A stretch of 64,000 bases of DNA from assembly GCA_016201285.1 (NCBI GenBank), contig JACQDE010000079.1, forward strand, positions 53,007 to 117,006. Direction: 5' to 3'. Below, in pieces: positions 1 to 7,581 of this stretch. The DNA is from Acidobacteriota bacterium (GTDB lineage: Bacteria; Acidobacteriota; Terriglobia; Acidiferrales; UBA7541). The notes under the pieces were generated by a model that saw nothing but the letters and a program-made list of their open reading frames with translations, did not search any database and was not told the DNA's origin. The position numbers and the translations under genes were made by a program. Every line of letters starts with the position of its first letter. Within the stretch, counting starts at the first letter, position 1.

Positions 1-620
1 AAGACCTGCCGCCGCAGCCGGAGCAACCCACCGCCGAATTGGTGTCGTTGGCGGTGGCCAACAGCCTCGACCTGAAGCAGGCCGAATTCGAGCGTCGCGC
101 CCGCGAGCACGTGCTGAAAGGCGAACGCGGCGGCTACCTGCCCACCGTGGATTTTGTGGGGCAGTACGGAATTTTCACGCGCTTCAACAACTACGACGAT
201 TTCTACCGCCGCTTCGAGCGGCACAACGTCACCATCGGCATCCAGGCGCGCATCCCGATTTTTGCGTCGCGCACGAATTCCGCCGTGAACCTGGCGCGCA
301 GCGAGCTCACGGCCGCCGAGATCGAAGCCCGCCAGCGCCGCGGCGTGCTCGAAGCGGACGTCCAGCGCCAGGCCCGCCAGGCGCGCACGCTCGACGCGGA
401 GCGCGAAGTCGCTCGTCTGGAGCTCAAGCTCGCGCAGGAAAACGTACGCGTGCTGCAGGCGCAGTTCGACGAGGGCCGCGCCAACCTGCGCGACCTCGAA
501 AAAGCGCGCCTCGAAGAAAATGACCGCTGGCGCGCCTTTCTCGACGCCGGCTTCGCCCGCCAGCAGGCACGGCTCGAGCTGCTGCGCACCACCGGCCAGC
601 TCGCGAAAGTCTTCCAATAG
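1..620 (+). CDS. TolC-like outer-membrane efflux protein, C-terminal part
   Basis: The frame is open from the left edge of the window, so the gene is truncated at its 5' end and only about the last 206 residues are present. The visible part is rich in Arg, Glu, Ala and Leu with long heptad-like helices (AEIEARQRRGVLEADVQRQA), and has a short beta-like segment (RIPIFASRTNSAVNLARSEL). This is typical of the second half of TolC/OEP family proteins. They form a trimeric outer-membrane channel and periplasmic coiled-coil tunnel for type I secretion or RND efflux. The partner pump genes would lie upstream, outside the window. Family assignment is fairly secure; the substrate is unknown. Confidence 0.8.
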   Translation, partial: DLPPQPEQPTAELVSLAVANSLDLKQAEFERRAREHVLKGERGGYLPTVDFVGQYGIFTRFNNYDDFYRRFERHNVTIGIQARIPIFASRTNSAVNLARSELTAAEIEARQRRGVLEADVQRQARQARTLDAEREVARLELKLAQENVRVLQAQFDEGRANLRDLEKARLEENDRWRAFLDAGFARQQARLELLRTTGQLAKVFQ

Positions 621-804
621 GCACAGGCAGGGGGCAGTGCGTCAGTTTCCGAGTAGCGCGTTATAGCCAAGTGAGCGGCGCCGTGCGTCGAAGAGCGATT
701 TCTAAGAGCGCGAGCCACAAGGCGGGAGCGATCTGCCCAAGTGGAGGCCAATCCTGCAAACTTCAAAGATTCGACGGCTCCAGCGCGGTGTTGGGCGGCA
801 TCAT

Positions 805-1689
805 TCAAGGCTGAACGGCTACAACGCGAAAGCCTATGTGGTCGTAACGCCGCTCGGGTTCGAACCGCAATCGAAAGGCTGACCGGCAGGGCCAGCCTTC
901 GTCGGCCCAGCACCCGCCCCGGCGAACCCGGGAGAGATCGCCGTGTTCGCTTTTTGTTGCCGAGCTCTTCGCGGAATACAAGTCGGGGTCCGTCCCTCCC
1001 GGCAGCCTCGCGTGGTACCAATCGCGGCACCACTCGAAAGTGTTGCCGTGCATGTCATGCAGCCCCCAGGGGTTGGCGGGGTAACTGCCGACTCTTGCGG
1101 CCCGGTTGAGCGAAGGCCCCTGCTCGGCCCCGTTGTACGACTTCCCCTTGAAGTTCGCCTGTTTGCTGCTGAGCTTGTTGCCAAACGAGGTAGCCGTCGT
1201 CGTCCCGGCTCGGCAGGCGTATTCCCACTGCGCTTCGGTCGGCAGCCGGAACTCCCAATCCTTCGGGAGGACGCCGGATTGGCGGCCGAGTTCGGTGAGT
1301 TTCTGACAAAATGCCTCCGCCTCCGCAAAATTGACGTTGCCAACCGGGAAGTCATCCCCGGCGGGCAACTCCGTCGTTAGTTCGCCAGGCAGCTTTCCGA
1401 TGATCCGTTTCCACTGACCCTGTGTGGCCTCGTACTTGGCCATCCAAAAGCCTCTGGTCAGGGTCACCACGACTTGATCTTCCCCCGGTCGCCGTTCGGG
1501 TTCGCCGGGTGGGCTTCCCATGACGAACCGGCCGGGAGGGCACCAGCAGAGCTTGATGGCCTCGACTTCACGCTCTTCGCCGGCGTTCCCGCCGCGGAAG
1601 GACGAAGGCGGCTGCTGGGCCAGCACCGGTCTTGATGCCGCTGCCGCCGCGGTCGCCAGCGCACCGAGAAGTACTGACCGCCGTGTCAT
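805..1689 (-). CDS. Tat-exported SUMF1/FGE-like domain protein
   Basis: A 294-residue protein when started at the ATG at 1689, which places a twin-arginine signal (TRRSVLLGA, then an Ala-rich stretch ending VLAQQ) at the N-terminus. An upstream ATG at 1749 would add 20 residues before the signal and is less likely. The mature part is a formylglycine-generating-enzyme fold: PPGRFVMGSP, EATQGQW, LPTEAQWEYACRAG, GLHDMHGNTFEWCRDW, RRGGCW and CRSAFR, ending in IGFRVV. True FGEs oxidise a sulfatase cysteine to formylglycine using a Cys pair; here cysteines occur in RRGGCW and in CRSAFR. Many bacterial members are not FGEs, and no sulfatase gene is nearby, so the substrate is unknown. It stands alone on this strand. 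Confidence 0.85.
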   Translation of the reverse strand: MTRRSVLLGALATAAAAASRPVLAQQPPSSFRGGNAGEEREVEAIKLCWCPPGRFVMGSPPGEPERRPGEDQVVVTLTRGFWMAKYEATQGQWKRIIGKLPGELTTELPAGDDFPVGNVNFAEAEAFCQKLTELGRQSGVLPKDWEFRLPTEAQWEYACRAGTTTATSFGNKLSSKQANFKGKSYNGAEQGPSLNRAARVGSYPANPWGLHDMHGNTFEWCRDWYHARLPGGTDPDLYSAKSSATKSEHGDLSRVRRGGCWADEGWPCRSAFRLRFEPERRYDHIGFRVVAVQP

Positions 1690-2135
1690 TCGGCTGCCAC
1701 CGCTTGTCCGGATCTGGCCCAAGATTGCCCCCACTTCTGCGAGCATCACAAATACCGCAATCGCTGCCTAACTTTTGTCTAGGCTGATCTGCATAAAACC
1801 CAACCCGGTCGGCATAACGGGAAGCACCAATGCCGAGTGGCGGCCCGGCGGCTGTAATGCCGAGTGCGCGGGACTTCTACCACGCGGTCGTAGAGCCTCG
1901 GAGTCGGCTCACCAGGGAACAGCCCCAAAGGTGATCGACGATCGGCCGGGGAGACATTCATGCCGCCTAGTCTTCCCAGGGATCCTTGGAGCCGGAAAAG
2001 GCTAATCTAATTACAAAGCTATTTGAACTGCGATGCAAGTCCAAAATTTCTTAGCCGGGAGGGTCTATTCGCGTATAATGTGTGATTCCGTGTGCGCGCC
2101 CGGCAGGTCGTGGTTTCCGCTGGAGAGGTCGTTCG
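1690..2135. other. intergenic region, no gene seen
   Basis: Between the divergent SUMF1-like gene and hpnJ there are about 445 bases with only short, unconvincing open frames. The right end carries the hpnJ promoter and ribosome-binding site, described separately. Confidence 0.6.
2051..2079 (+). promoter_or_regulatory. predicted sigma-70 promoter of hpnJ
   Basis: TTAGCC at 2051-2056, a 17-base spacer and a perfect TATAAT at 2074-2079 precede hpnJ. Transcription would start near 2086, about 50 bases before the ATG at 2136. Confidence 0.55.
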
Positions 2136-3650
2136 ATGCCATCCGTCATGAAAACGCTGCTGCTCAATCCGCCGAGCTTTGACAAGTTTGACGGCGGAGC
2201 GGGATCACGCTGGCCGGTTTCGCGTGAAGTCGAGTCCTACTGGTATCCCGTGTGGCTCACCTACGCCGCGGGGATGCTGCCCGGCAGCCGGTTGGTGGAC
2301 TCCTCGCCGCAAAAGTTCACGCCGCAGATGGTCATCAACCTGGCGAAGGACTACGAGTTCCTCGTCGTGTTCACTTCGACCGTGGGCTTTGAGAGCGACT
2401 GCCGCCTGATTCGCGCGATGAAGGAGCAAAATCCTTCGCTGAAGGCCTGCTTCGTCGGCCCGCACGTAATGAACCAGCCGCACCAGAGCCTGAAGGCTAC
2501 CGAAAACCTCGATTTCGTCGTGCGCGGAGAGTTCGACCACGCCATCGTCGAGTTTGCGCAGGGCAAGCCGCTCGCGGACATCCTCGGCATCAGCTACCGC
2601 GCAAACGGGCACATCCTCGACACGATGCCGCGGCCGCAGCTCCATACCGAGGAGCTGGACGCGCTGCCCTTCGCCACCGAGGTGTACAAGCGCGACCTCA
2701 CGATCGAAAACTACACCGTGCCGTTCCTGCTCTACCCGTTCATTTCGCTCTACACCACACGCGGGTGCCCGGCGCTGTGCACCTTCTGCCAGTGGCCGCA
2801 GACGATTTCCGGTCACGCCTGGCGCGTGCGCTCCACCGACAACGTCGTCCGCGAAATCGCGCAAGCCATCCAATTGTTTCCGCAGGCCAAGGAATTCTTC
2901 TGGGACGACGACACCTTCAACATCCGCAAGGACCGCGTGCTGGACATCTGCGCCAAGTTCAAGCCGCTGAAGTTCCGCTGGTCGTGCAACGCGCGCGTGC
3001 ACAGCGACTACGAGACGCTGAAGGCCATGGCTGACGGCGGCGCGCGCTTGTTCATCGTCGGCTTCGAATCCGGCGACGACCAGATCCTGAAGAACATCAA
3101 GAAAGGCGCAACGGTCGAGATGGCCCGCACCTTCGTGAAGAACTGCAAGAATCTGGGCATCCGCGTACATGGCGACTTTATCCTCGGTCTCCCCGGCGAA
3201 ACGAAAGAAACGATGCAGAAGACCATCGACTTCGCCAAGGAGCTCGACTGCGAGACCGTGCAGGTCTCCATGGCCCACGCCTTTCCGGGCACTGAGCTCT
3301 ACAATTACCTCGCGGAAAATAATTTCCTGCGCACGGAGGCACTCACCGACGGCAGCGGCCGCCAGCTCCCGCACATGGAGTACCCCGGGCTCTCGCGCGA
3401 AGAGATGCTGGAGGGCGTGCGCCGCTTCTATGACGAGTATTACCTGCGCCCGCGCGTCGCGTGGCGCATCGTCAAGGAAGCGCTGTGGGACAGCCACGAA
3501 CGCAAGCGGCTCTACCACGAAGCCGTGGAGTTTTTGCGCTCGCGCGCCGACTGGAAGAAAAAGGCGCGCCAGGGCATGGGCGGTTCCAAGCGCATGGTCG
3601 GCGTTCCCGCCGCCGTCGAAACCCGCGCCGGCTCCGCGGCCCACGATTAG
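2136..3650 (+). CDS. hpnJ: hopanoid biosynthesis radical SAM protein HpnJ
   Basis: A 504-residue B12-binding-type radical SAM enzyme. The opening (KTLLLNPPSFDKFDGGAGSR) and the following YWYPVWLTYAAGMLP are characteristic of HpnJ. The 4Fe-4S triad is C211-x3-C215-x2-C218 in RGCPALCTFCQW. HpnJ is known to act late in making bacteriohopanetetrol cyclitol ether, contracting the glucosamine ring on the hopanoid side chain after HpnI and HpnK. The start is set at 2136 because GGAGAGG (2122-2128) lies 7 bases upstream; ATG 2148 also fits the family N-terminus. Two small membrane-protein genes and hpnI follow on the same strand. No hpnK is seen in the window. Confidence 0.9.
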   Translation: MPSVMKTLLLNPPSFDKFDGGAGSRWPVSREVESYWYPVWLTYAAGMLPGSRLVDSSPQKFTPQMVINLAKDYEFLVVFTSTVGFESDCRLIRAMKEQNPSLKACFVGPHVMNQPHQSLKATENLDFVVRGEFDHAIVEFAQGKPLADILGISYRANGHILDTMPRPQLHTEELDALPFATEVYKRDLTIENYTVPFLLYPFISLYTTRGCPALCTFCQWPQTISGHAWRVRSTDNVVREIAQAIQLFPQAKEFFWDDDTFNIRKDRVLDICAKFKPLKFRWSCNARVHSDYETLKAMADGGARLFIVGFESGDDQILKNIKKGATVEMARTFVKNCKNLGIRVHGDFILGLPGETKETMQKTIDFAKELDCETVQVSMAHAFPGTELYNYLAENNFLRTEALTDGSGRQLPHMEYPGLSREEMLEGVRRFYDEYYLRPRVAWRIVKEALWDSHERKRLYHEAVEFLRSRADWKKKARQGMGGSKRMVGVPAAVETRAGSAAHD

Positions 3651-3658
3651 CCCTCTGC

Positions 3659-4099
3659 ATGACCGCGCACAAAAGGCTTCGGACGAAAACTTACGTCCTG
3701 CTCGCGTTGATGGTGTTTGCCGGCGCCATCGGCGACGTGCTGCTCAGCAAAGGCGTGAAGCAGATCGGCGAGCTGCACCACTGGACGCTTGCCGGGCTCT
3801 GCGCGTTCCTCTTTCAGGTCTTCACCAACGGCACCGTGTGGCTCGGCGTCGCCTGCCTGATCGGCTACTTCATTTGCTACACGCTCGTGCTTTCCTGGGC
3901 GGACTTCAGCTACGTGCTGCCGGCCTCGGCGCTGGTCTACGTGCTCGTGCCGCTGCTCGCGCGCGCCGTGCTCAATGAGAGCGTGACGCCGCTGCGCTGG
4001 GCCGGCGTGGCGTGCATCTTTGTGGGTGTGATGTTCGTTGGGCTAACGCCGCCGAGCACCACCCAGCCGCGGCGCGATTCCACGGCGGAGCAGGCCTGA
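3659..4099 (+). CDS. small EamA/DMT-type membrane protein (ArnE/ArnF-like), first of pair
   Basis: A 146-residue protein with four predicted membrane segments, starting at an ATG 8 bases after the hpnJ stop. The last half, LSWADFSYVLPASALVYVLVPLLARAVL then RWAGVACIFVGVMFVG, is the typical EamA/SMR helix pair. Its size matches half-transporters such as the ArnE and ArnF subunits that flip aminoarabinosyl-undecaprenyl phosphate. A second protein of the same kind follows one base later, so the two probably form a heterodimer. Placement between hpnJ and hpnI suggests a role in moving a hopanoid or lipid-linked sugar across the inner membrane; this is inference from context. Confidence 0.8.
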   Translation: MTAHKRLRTKTYVLLALMVFAGAIGDVLLSKGVKQIGELHHWTLAGLCAFLFQVFTNGTVWLGVACLIGYFICYTLVLSWADFSYVLPASALVYVLVPLLARAVLNESVTPLRWAGVACIFVGVMFVGLTPPSTTQPRRDSTAEQA

Positions 4100-4100
4100 G

Positions 4101-4472
4101 ATGCGCACGGCACTCTTCGTCGCCATCGTCGTGCTCTCCAGCACGTTTGGGGAAATCGCCGTTACGCACGCGATGAAAATCATCGGCGAAGTTCACACCT
4201 TCACGCCGCGTGCGATCCTGGGCGTGATGGGCCGCGCCTTCCGTCAGGGGTGGATGTGGACCGGTTTTGCGCTGATGACCGCCGGGTTCTTCGCCATGGT
4301 CGCACTGCTCTCGTGGGAAGACGTGAGCTTCGTGATTCCCGCCACGGCCGCCAGTTACACCGTCGGGGCGCTGGGCGCGAAGTTCCTGCTGCGCGAAACG
4401 GTGAACCGCGCCCGCTGGATCGGCGTGCTGATGGTTTCGATCGGCGTGGCCCTCGTCTGGGCCGGCAAGTAG
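4101..4472 (+). CDS. small EamA/DMT-type membrane protein (ArnE/ArnF-like), second of pair
   Basis: A 123-residue protein with four predicted membrane segments, beginning one base after the stop of the preceding gene, so translation is probably coupled. It is homologous to its neighbour: LSWEDVSFVIPATAASYTVG parallels LSWADFSYVLPASALVYVLV, and both end in an RW-I/A-GV helix. Two unequal small subunits side by side is the arrangement of heterodimeric SMR/EamA transporters. The substrate is not known; the hopanoid neighbours make a hopanoid-linked or polyprenyl-linked sugar the first guess. Confidence 0.8.
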   Translation: MRTALFVAIVVLSSTFGEIAVTHAMKIIGEVHTFTPRAILGVMGRAFRQGWMWTGFALMTAGFFAMVALLSWEDVSFVIPATAASYTVGALGAKFLLRETVNRARWIGVLMVSIGVALVWAGK

Positions 4473-4479
4473 CACGTAG

Positions 4480-4544
4480 CACAGGCTTGTAGCCTGTGGC
4501 TGTCTTCAGGCGGACATCGTGCCGCACAGGCTGTAAGCCTGTGC
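4480..4544. repeat. pair of intergenic palindromes (GCACAGGC type)
   Basis: Two short hairpins stand in tandem between the membrane-protein pair and hpnI. The first is CACAGGCT (4480-4487), TGT, AGCCTGTG (4491-4498). The second is GCACAGGCT (4524-4532), GTA, AGCCTGTGC (4536-4544). A third copy of this family lies inside hpnI at 5521-5542. They resemble REP-type dispersed palindromes. Confidence 0.75.
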
Positions 4545-4610
4545 TACAAAGCACATTTCCTCGCAGGTGTGCGAGCATCTGTTCCTCGCGAAGTGTGCGA
4601 GAATCTCCGC

Positions 4611-5777
4611 ATGCTTTGGACGGCCCTCCAATGGGTGCTCCTCGTCGGCCCACTACTTCCGTTTCTCTACTATCTCTTCGCAATCATCTGCGCTCGCCGC
4701 TTCTTCGGGACTGCACCGCCGCCCAACTCTGATTTCACACCGCCCGTCAGCATCCTGAAGCCCGTGCGTGGCCTCGACCCCTGCGCCAGCGAGAATTTCG
4801 CGAGTTTCTGCCGCCTTGACTATCCGGAATACGAACTTCTCTTCTGCGTTGCCGACGCCGATGATCCCGCCGTCCCGGTGATTCAGAAGCTCGCCGCTGA
4901 TTTTCCGCAGCGCCGGATTTGCCTCTTTATCGGCGCCGACGCGGTTGGCGCCAGCAATAAAGTGAACAAGCTCTGCCGGCTCGCGCGCGAGGCGCGGCAC
5001 GACCTGCTGGTCATCAGCGACAGTGACATCGTTGTCGCGCCGGATTATCTCCGCGCGGTTGTTGCGCCCTTCCGCGACGCGCAAGCCGGCTGCGTCACTT
5101 GCATGTATCTCGGCATTGCCGAACGGCAGCTCGGCGCGGAGCTTGAGGAAATCGGCGCCACGTCGGACTTTTTCGCCGGCGTCCTCGTGGCCCGCGCGCT
5201 CGAAGGCGTGCGCTTCGCCTTTGGCGCCACGATGGCCACCACGCGCCGGCATCTCGCCGAAATCGGCGGCTTCGAGGCGCTTGCCGATTCCTTCGTGGAC
5301 GATTTCGAACTCGGCAACCGCATCGCGCGCCGCGGCCACCGGGTCGTGCTTCTCCCGCACACCGTCTGGACCCACTATCCTGCACTCAACCTCGGCGACT
5401 TCCTCCGCCACCGGCTGCGCTGGATGCTCGCCGTGCGCGCCGCCCGCCCCGACCGCTACTTCGGCATGCTCTTCTCGATGGGCCTGCCGTGGATCGCCGC
5501 TGCTGCCGCAGCCGCCTGTAGCACAGGCACGCTTGCCTGTGCTCCCGCCTTCGGCCTGTACCTCGGTCCGTATCTGGTTCTGCGTCTCGCGATGGCGTGG
5601 GTTGTCGGCGTTTGGGGTTTGAAAGATCCGGTCCTGCGGAAAAAACTCTGGCTTGTCCCGCTTCACGACGCGATCTGGTTTTTCACCTGGGTCGCGGGCT
5701 TTTTCACCAATCGCATCACGTGGCGCGGCACGCCCTTCCGCCTCCGCCGCGGCCGCCTCATCCCGCTCGAAAAATAG
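4611..5777 (+). CDS. hpnI: hopanoid biosynthesis glycosyltransferase HpnI
   Basis: A 388-residue family-2 (ceramide-glucosyltransferase-like) membrane glycosyltransferase. It has an N-terminal membrane anchor ([16 protein letters not shown]), the conserved VSILKPVRG, a DSD metal site at residues 137-139 (ISDSDIVV), a [17 protein letters not shown] segment with the acidic catalytic pair, [10 protein letters not shown] as the (Q/R)xxRW motif, and C-terminal membrane helices. HpnI is known to transfer N-acetylglucosamine from UDP-GlcNAc to bacteriohopanetetrol. The start at 4611 puts the anchor at the N-terminus; an in-frame ATG at 4569 would add 14 residues. Oddity: a copy of the GCACAGGC palindrome lies in frame at 5521-5542 and encodes residues 304-311 in a loop between C-terminal helices. 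Confidence 0.88.
   Translation: MLWTALQWVLLVGPLLPFLYYLFAIICARRFFGTAPPPNSDFTPPVSILKPVRGLDPCASENFASFCRLDYPEYELLFCVADADDPAVPVIQKLAADFPQRRICLFIGADAVGASNKVNKLCRLAREARHDLLVISDSDIVVAPDYLRAVVAPFRDAQAGCVTCMYLGIAERQLGAELEEIGATSDFFAGVLVARALEGVRFAFGATMATTRRHLAEIGGFEALADSFVDDFELGNRIARRGHRVVLLPHTVWTHYPALNLGDFLRHRLRWMLAVRAARPDRYFGMLFSMGLPWIAAAAAAACSTGTLACAPAFGLYLGPYLVLRLAMAWVVGVWGLKDPVLRKKLWLVPLHDAIWFFTWVAGFFTNRITWRGTPFRLRRGRLIPLEK
5518..5544. repeat. GCACAGGC palindrome embedded in hpnI
   Basis: GCACAGGCA (5521-5529), loop CGCT, TGCCTGTGC (5534-5542): a perfect 9-base stem of the same family as the intergenic copies at 4480-4544, here read as protein. Confidence 0.75.
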
Positions 5778-5785
5778 GCAATGGC

Positions 5786-5847
5786 CGTCATCCCGAGCAA
5801 AGCGAGGGATTCCTCTTCTGACCGCTGAATGCTGACGGCTGAAAGCT
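5786..5847. repeat. intergenic repeats: GTCATCC..GGGAT type and GCTGA type
   Basis: After hpnI a GTCATCCCGAG...CGAGGGATTCCTC element is followed directly by a run of GCTGA-spaced words (CTGACCGCTGA, GCTGACGGCTGAAAGCT). Relatives of both occur elsewhere between genes in this window: the first near 28990, 39858 and 49112, the second near 23427 and 56995. Confidence 0.6.
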
Positions 5848-5935
5848 AAGCACTTTCCCTCGGTTGACGAATCCCGCCGTCCGCCTACATAATAGTTCCG
5901 GCCGCACTCGCGGCCTTTTCTGTCCCTCCCGCGGC

Positions 5936-6010
5936 TGGGAGGTCGTACAATCGGTAGTACATCAGACTCTGGATCTGATTATCCTGGTTCGAGTCCAGGC
6001 CTCCCAGCCA
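5936..6010 (+). tRNA. tRNA-Gln (anticodon CTG)
   Basis: A complete 75-base cloverleaf with encoded CCA. The acceptor stem is TGGGAGG with CCTCCCA. The D arm is GTAC-loop-GTAC. The anticodon stem is TCAGA/TCTGA around the loop CTCTGGA, which places CTG at the anticodon and so reads CAG (Gln). The T arm is CCTGG/CCAGG around TTCGAGT. The discriminator base G6007 is followed by CCA. A near-identical copy of its last 17 bases recurs at 10284-10300, which suggests this gene has served as an integration site. Confidence 0.95.
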
Positions 6011-6011
6011 A
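5995..6011 (+). repeat. putative attachment-site repeat, tRNA end
   Basis: CCAGGCCTCCCAGCCAA covers the 3' T-stem strand, the acceptor strand, the CCA and one base beyond. It matches 10284-10300 at 16 of 17 positions in the same orientation, the arrangement left by tRNA-targeted integration. Confidence 0.6.
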
Positions 6012-6051
6012 AGTCTTTGATCGCTGCTGCGGCCCAGAACCTCCCGCGAGA

Positions 6052-6174
6052 TCAGTCGCCGTACTTGTCCTGGTTCCACACGCGCTCACGTGGCGCATCG
6101 AAGACGCGCGTGATCACCAGCTCATTCTTTACTTCTCTTGTCACGAGGTTTTCTGCGGCCCTGCTTGCGAACAT
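6052..6174 (-). pseudogene. truncated SRPBCC (AHSA1-like) gene remnant
   Basis: A 40-codon frame that starts like the intact SRPBCC protein at 8165-9649: ELVITRVFDAPRERVW matches ELVITRVFDAPRELVW. It then breaks off and stops at 6052, close to the tRNA-Gln 3' end. The remaining roughly 110 residues of the domain are missing. It overlaps an ArsR fragment just as the intact arsR and SRPBCC genes overlap, so it is the leftover of a second arsR-SRPBCC operon. Confidence 0.7.
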
Positions 6175-6286
6175 GTTTCTTCTCCTTTTTCTGTGCTTTG
6201 CGCAAACGCTGATCCAGGCGATCGAAGCTCTCCGTCCAGACGCCGCTGATCGCGCGATGTGTATCGGTAGCCGTGACCGCTGCCAT
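6122..6286 (-). pseudogene. chimeric remnant: sigma-factor start fused to ArsR end
   Basis: An open frame of 54 codons beginning ATG at 6286. Its first 17 residues (MAAVTATDTHRAISGVW) resemble the N-terminus of the ECF-like sigma factors that commonly follow YCII genes. The next part, TESFDRLDQRLRKAQKKEKK, matches the C-terminus of the intact ArsR protein at 9624-9977 (QSFDRLDDYLHELKKKEKK). A deletion therefore appears to have joined the start of a sigma gene to the end of an arsR gene. It is unlikely to be functional. Confidence 0.6.
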
Positions 6287-6366
6287 TTACACCATCTTTG
6301 ACTCGCCGGTGCAACACCGAGGCGGCCGCGACTACTTCACTTGCAGCGATCTGCGCGCTGGCGCTC

Positions 6367-6741
6367 CTATGCCCGGGGAGCGGAGTTCTCCGGCTCTAAC
6401 ACCTGGCGAATCTCGGTCTCGCCCTCCCAGCCCGGCCAGTGTTTCTTGTGAAGTTCCATGAAGCGCAGCGTCGCTTCGATCGCCTCTTCCTTCGTTTTCA
6501 ACTCAAACATCGCGAACCCGCCGACAACCTCTTTGGCTTCGGTGAAAGGTCCGTCGATCACGGTGACCTGCCCCCGGGAAAGCCGGACGCGGGCGCCAAG
6601 CGTAGTTGGCCCGAACATACCGTTCCCGACCATCGTGCCGGCTTTCGTGGCTTCTTCGCTGAGCTTCGCCACGGCTTCCATGAACTGCTTAGGCGGAGGG
6701 CCCGAGTTCTCGGCGACCTTGACCATCATCATGAATCGCAT
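6367..6741 (-). CDS. YCII-related (DGPF) domain protein
   Basis: A 124-residue protein with the YCII/DGPF hallmark VIDGPFTEAKEVVGGFAMFE in the middle and an N-terminal MRFMMMVK strand. Members form small dimeric alpha-beta barrels; their chemistry is mostly uncharacterised. They usually sit directly before an ECF-like sigma factor gene, and here the expected sigma gene survives only as a short start fused to other sequence (6122-6286). AAGGAG at about 6750-6755 is well placed for the start at 6741. With its partner gone the protein may be an orphan. Confidence 0.85.
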   Translation of the reverse strand: MRFMMMVKVAENSGPPPKQFMEAVAKLSEEATKAGTMVGNGMFGPTTLGARVRLSRGQVTVIDGPFTEAKEVVGGFAMFELKTKEEAIEATLRFMELHKKHWPGWEGETEIRQVLEPENSAPRA

Positions 6742-6817
6742 CGTTAAATCTCCTTTTAGTTTTGGGTTGGGAGTTGGGCTTTCCGAACAGTTTCAACCGG
6801 CGGAACCCAGCCTCCAT

Positions 6818-6985
6818 TTATATGTCGAACGAAGCCCCGCGAAATCGGCATCTCGGCCGAAACAGCACCGGCCGGTCCAGCTGCACTTCGATGCGCGCGC
6901 CTTCGCGCATCTCGAGCTCGCGTCCGCCGCGCGCCGCGCCAATCAGCGCCCCGGCGGTGCCTCCCGTGGCCGCGCCGATGGCGGG
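6818..6985 (-). pseudogene. remnant of a glycine-zipper protein
   Basis: Downstream of the dinB-like stop codon an open stretch on the same strand reads AIGAATGGTAGALIGAARGG and then LEMREGARIEVQLDRPVLF. This resembles the C-terminal half of glycine-zipper envelope proteins (Gly/Ala helix pair, then a basic beta segment). No start codon or signal peptide of its own is present, so it is read as a truncated scrap. Confidence 0.4.
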
Positions 6986-6992
6986 GTTTCTC

Positions 6993-7487
6993 TTAGAAAC
7001 CCTTCTCGTCCGCCGACGGCCCATACAGCGCCGGCACCGGAACGTTGAGTTGTCGCAGGTACATCGTCAACTGTGCGCGATGGTGAAGAATGTGGTTGAA
7101 ACACATAATCCGCAGTGCGTCATACCGAGGCATGGAAAAAATCACCTTGCCCTTCTCCTTCAGTGTCCAAATCTGATGAAGCTGCTCATCTGTGACGCCC
7201 GCCAGCGCGTCGCGCGCTTCCTGGCGAAGCTTTTCAAATGTGTCCAAGAGGTCCGCGCGTTTCTCGACCCTGGGAATATTGACACCCACAATCTCCAGCT
7301 CCGGCATCTTGATCACAACGGTCGTGAATCCCGGCAAAACCGCGACGTGTCCGGCCATCCAGCCCAACGATCCAGACTTCTCGTGCGGTTTCCAATCCCA
7401 TTGGTCTGCAGGAACACGCTCTAGCGTTTTCCGGGTATTGGACATCTCGTGGTCGAATTCACGGGTCAGCAGTTCATTGATTGGCAT
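6993..7487 (-). CDS. DinB/YfiT-like four-helix protein
   Basis: A 164-residue DinB-superfamily protein, close to the usual length. It has the helix-bundle pattern with candidate metal-binding histidines in WMAGHVAVL and in the C-terminal CFNHILHHRAQLTMYLRQL. DinB-like proteins bind a divalent metal and include thiol-dependent transferases (bacillithiol, mycothiol) as well as damage-inducible proteins of unknown role. It is transcribed divergently from an HxlR regulator, with a palindromic operator candidate between them, so it is probably that regulator's target. Confidence 0.85.
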   Translation of the reverse strand: MPINELLTREFDHEMSNTRKTLERVPADQWDWKPHEKSGSLGWMAGHVAVLPGFTTVVIKMPELEIVGVNIPRVEKRADLLDTFEKLRQEARDALAGVTDEQLHQIWTLKEKGKVIFSMPRYDALRIMCFNHILHHRAQLTMYLRQLNVPVPALYGPSADEKGF

Positions 7488-7509
7488 GGAAGCCCTCCGA
7501 AGGTGAGAT

Positions 7510-7560
7510 CACTTGCATAACGAAAGTCAGTATGCCCATCTTACTTGTGAAATGCAAGTG
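7510..7560. promoter_or_regulatory. candidate HxlR operator in divergent promoter
   Basis: CACTTGCAT at 7510-7518 and its perfect complement ATGCAAGTG at 7552-7560 form a 9-base inverted repeat separated by 33 bases. They lie between the dinB-like gene and the HxlR regulator. Spaced arms like these could hold one regulator dimer each. Confidence 0.5.
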
Positions 7561-7581
7561 CAGACATGCTAGACTGAACAT

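Noticed and set aside
1775..2005. Small plus-strand open frame before hpnJ
   Set aside because: No domain, no good ribosome-binding site, odd composition; treated as intergenic.
2205..3644. Long minus-strand open frame opposite hpnJ
   Set aside because: It is the antisense of a strongly recognised radical SAM gene; the product has no domain and shows the His/Val/Ala/Arg-rich composition typical of antisense frames in GC-rich DNA.
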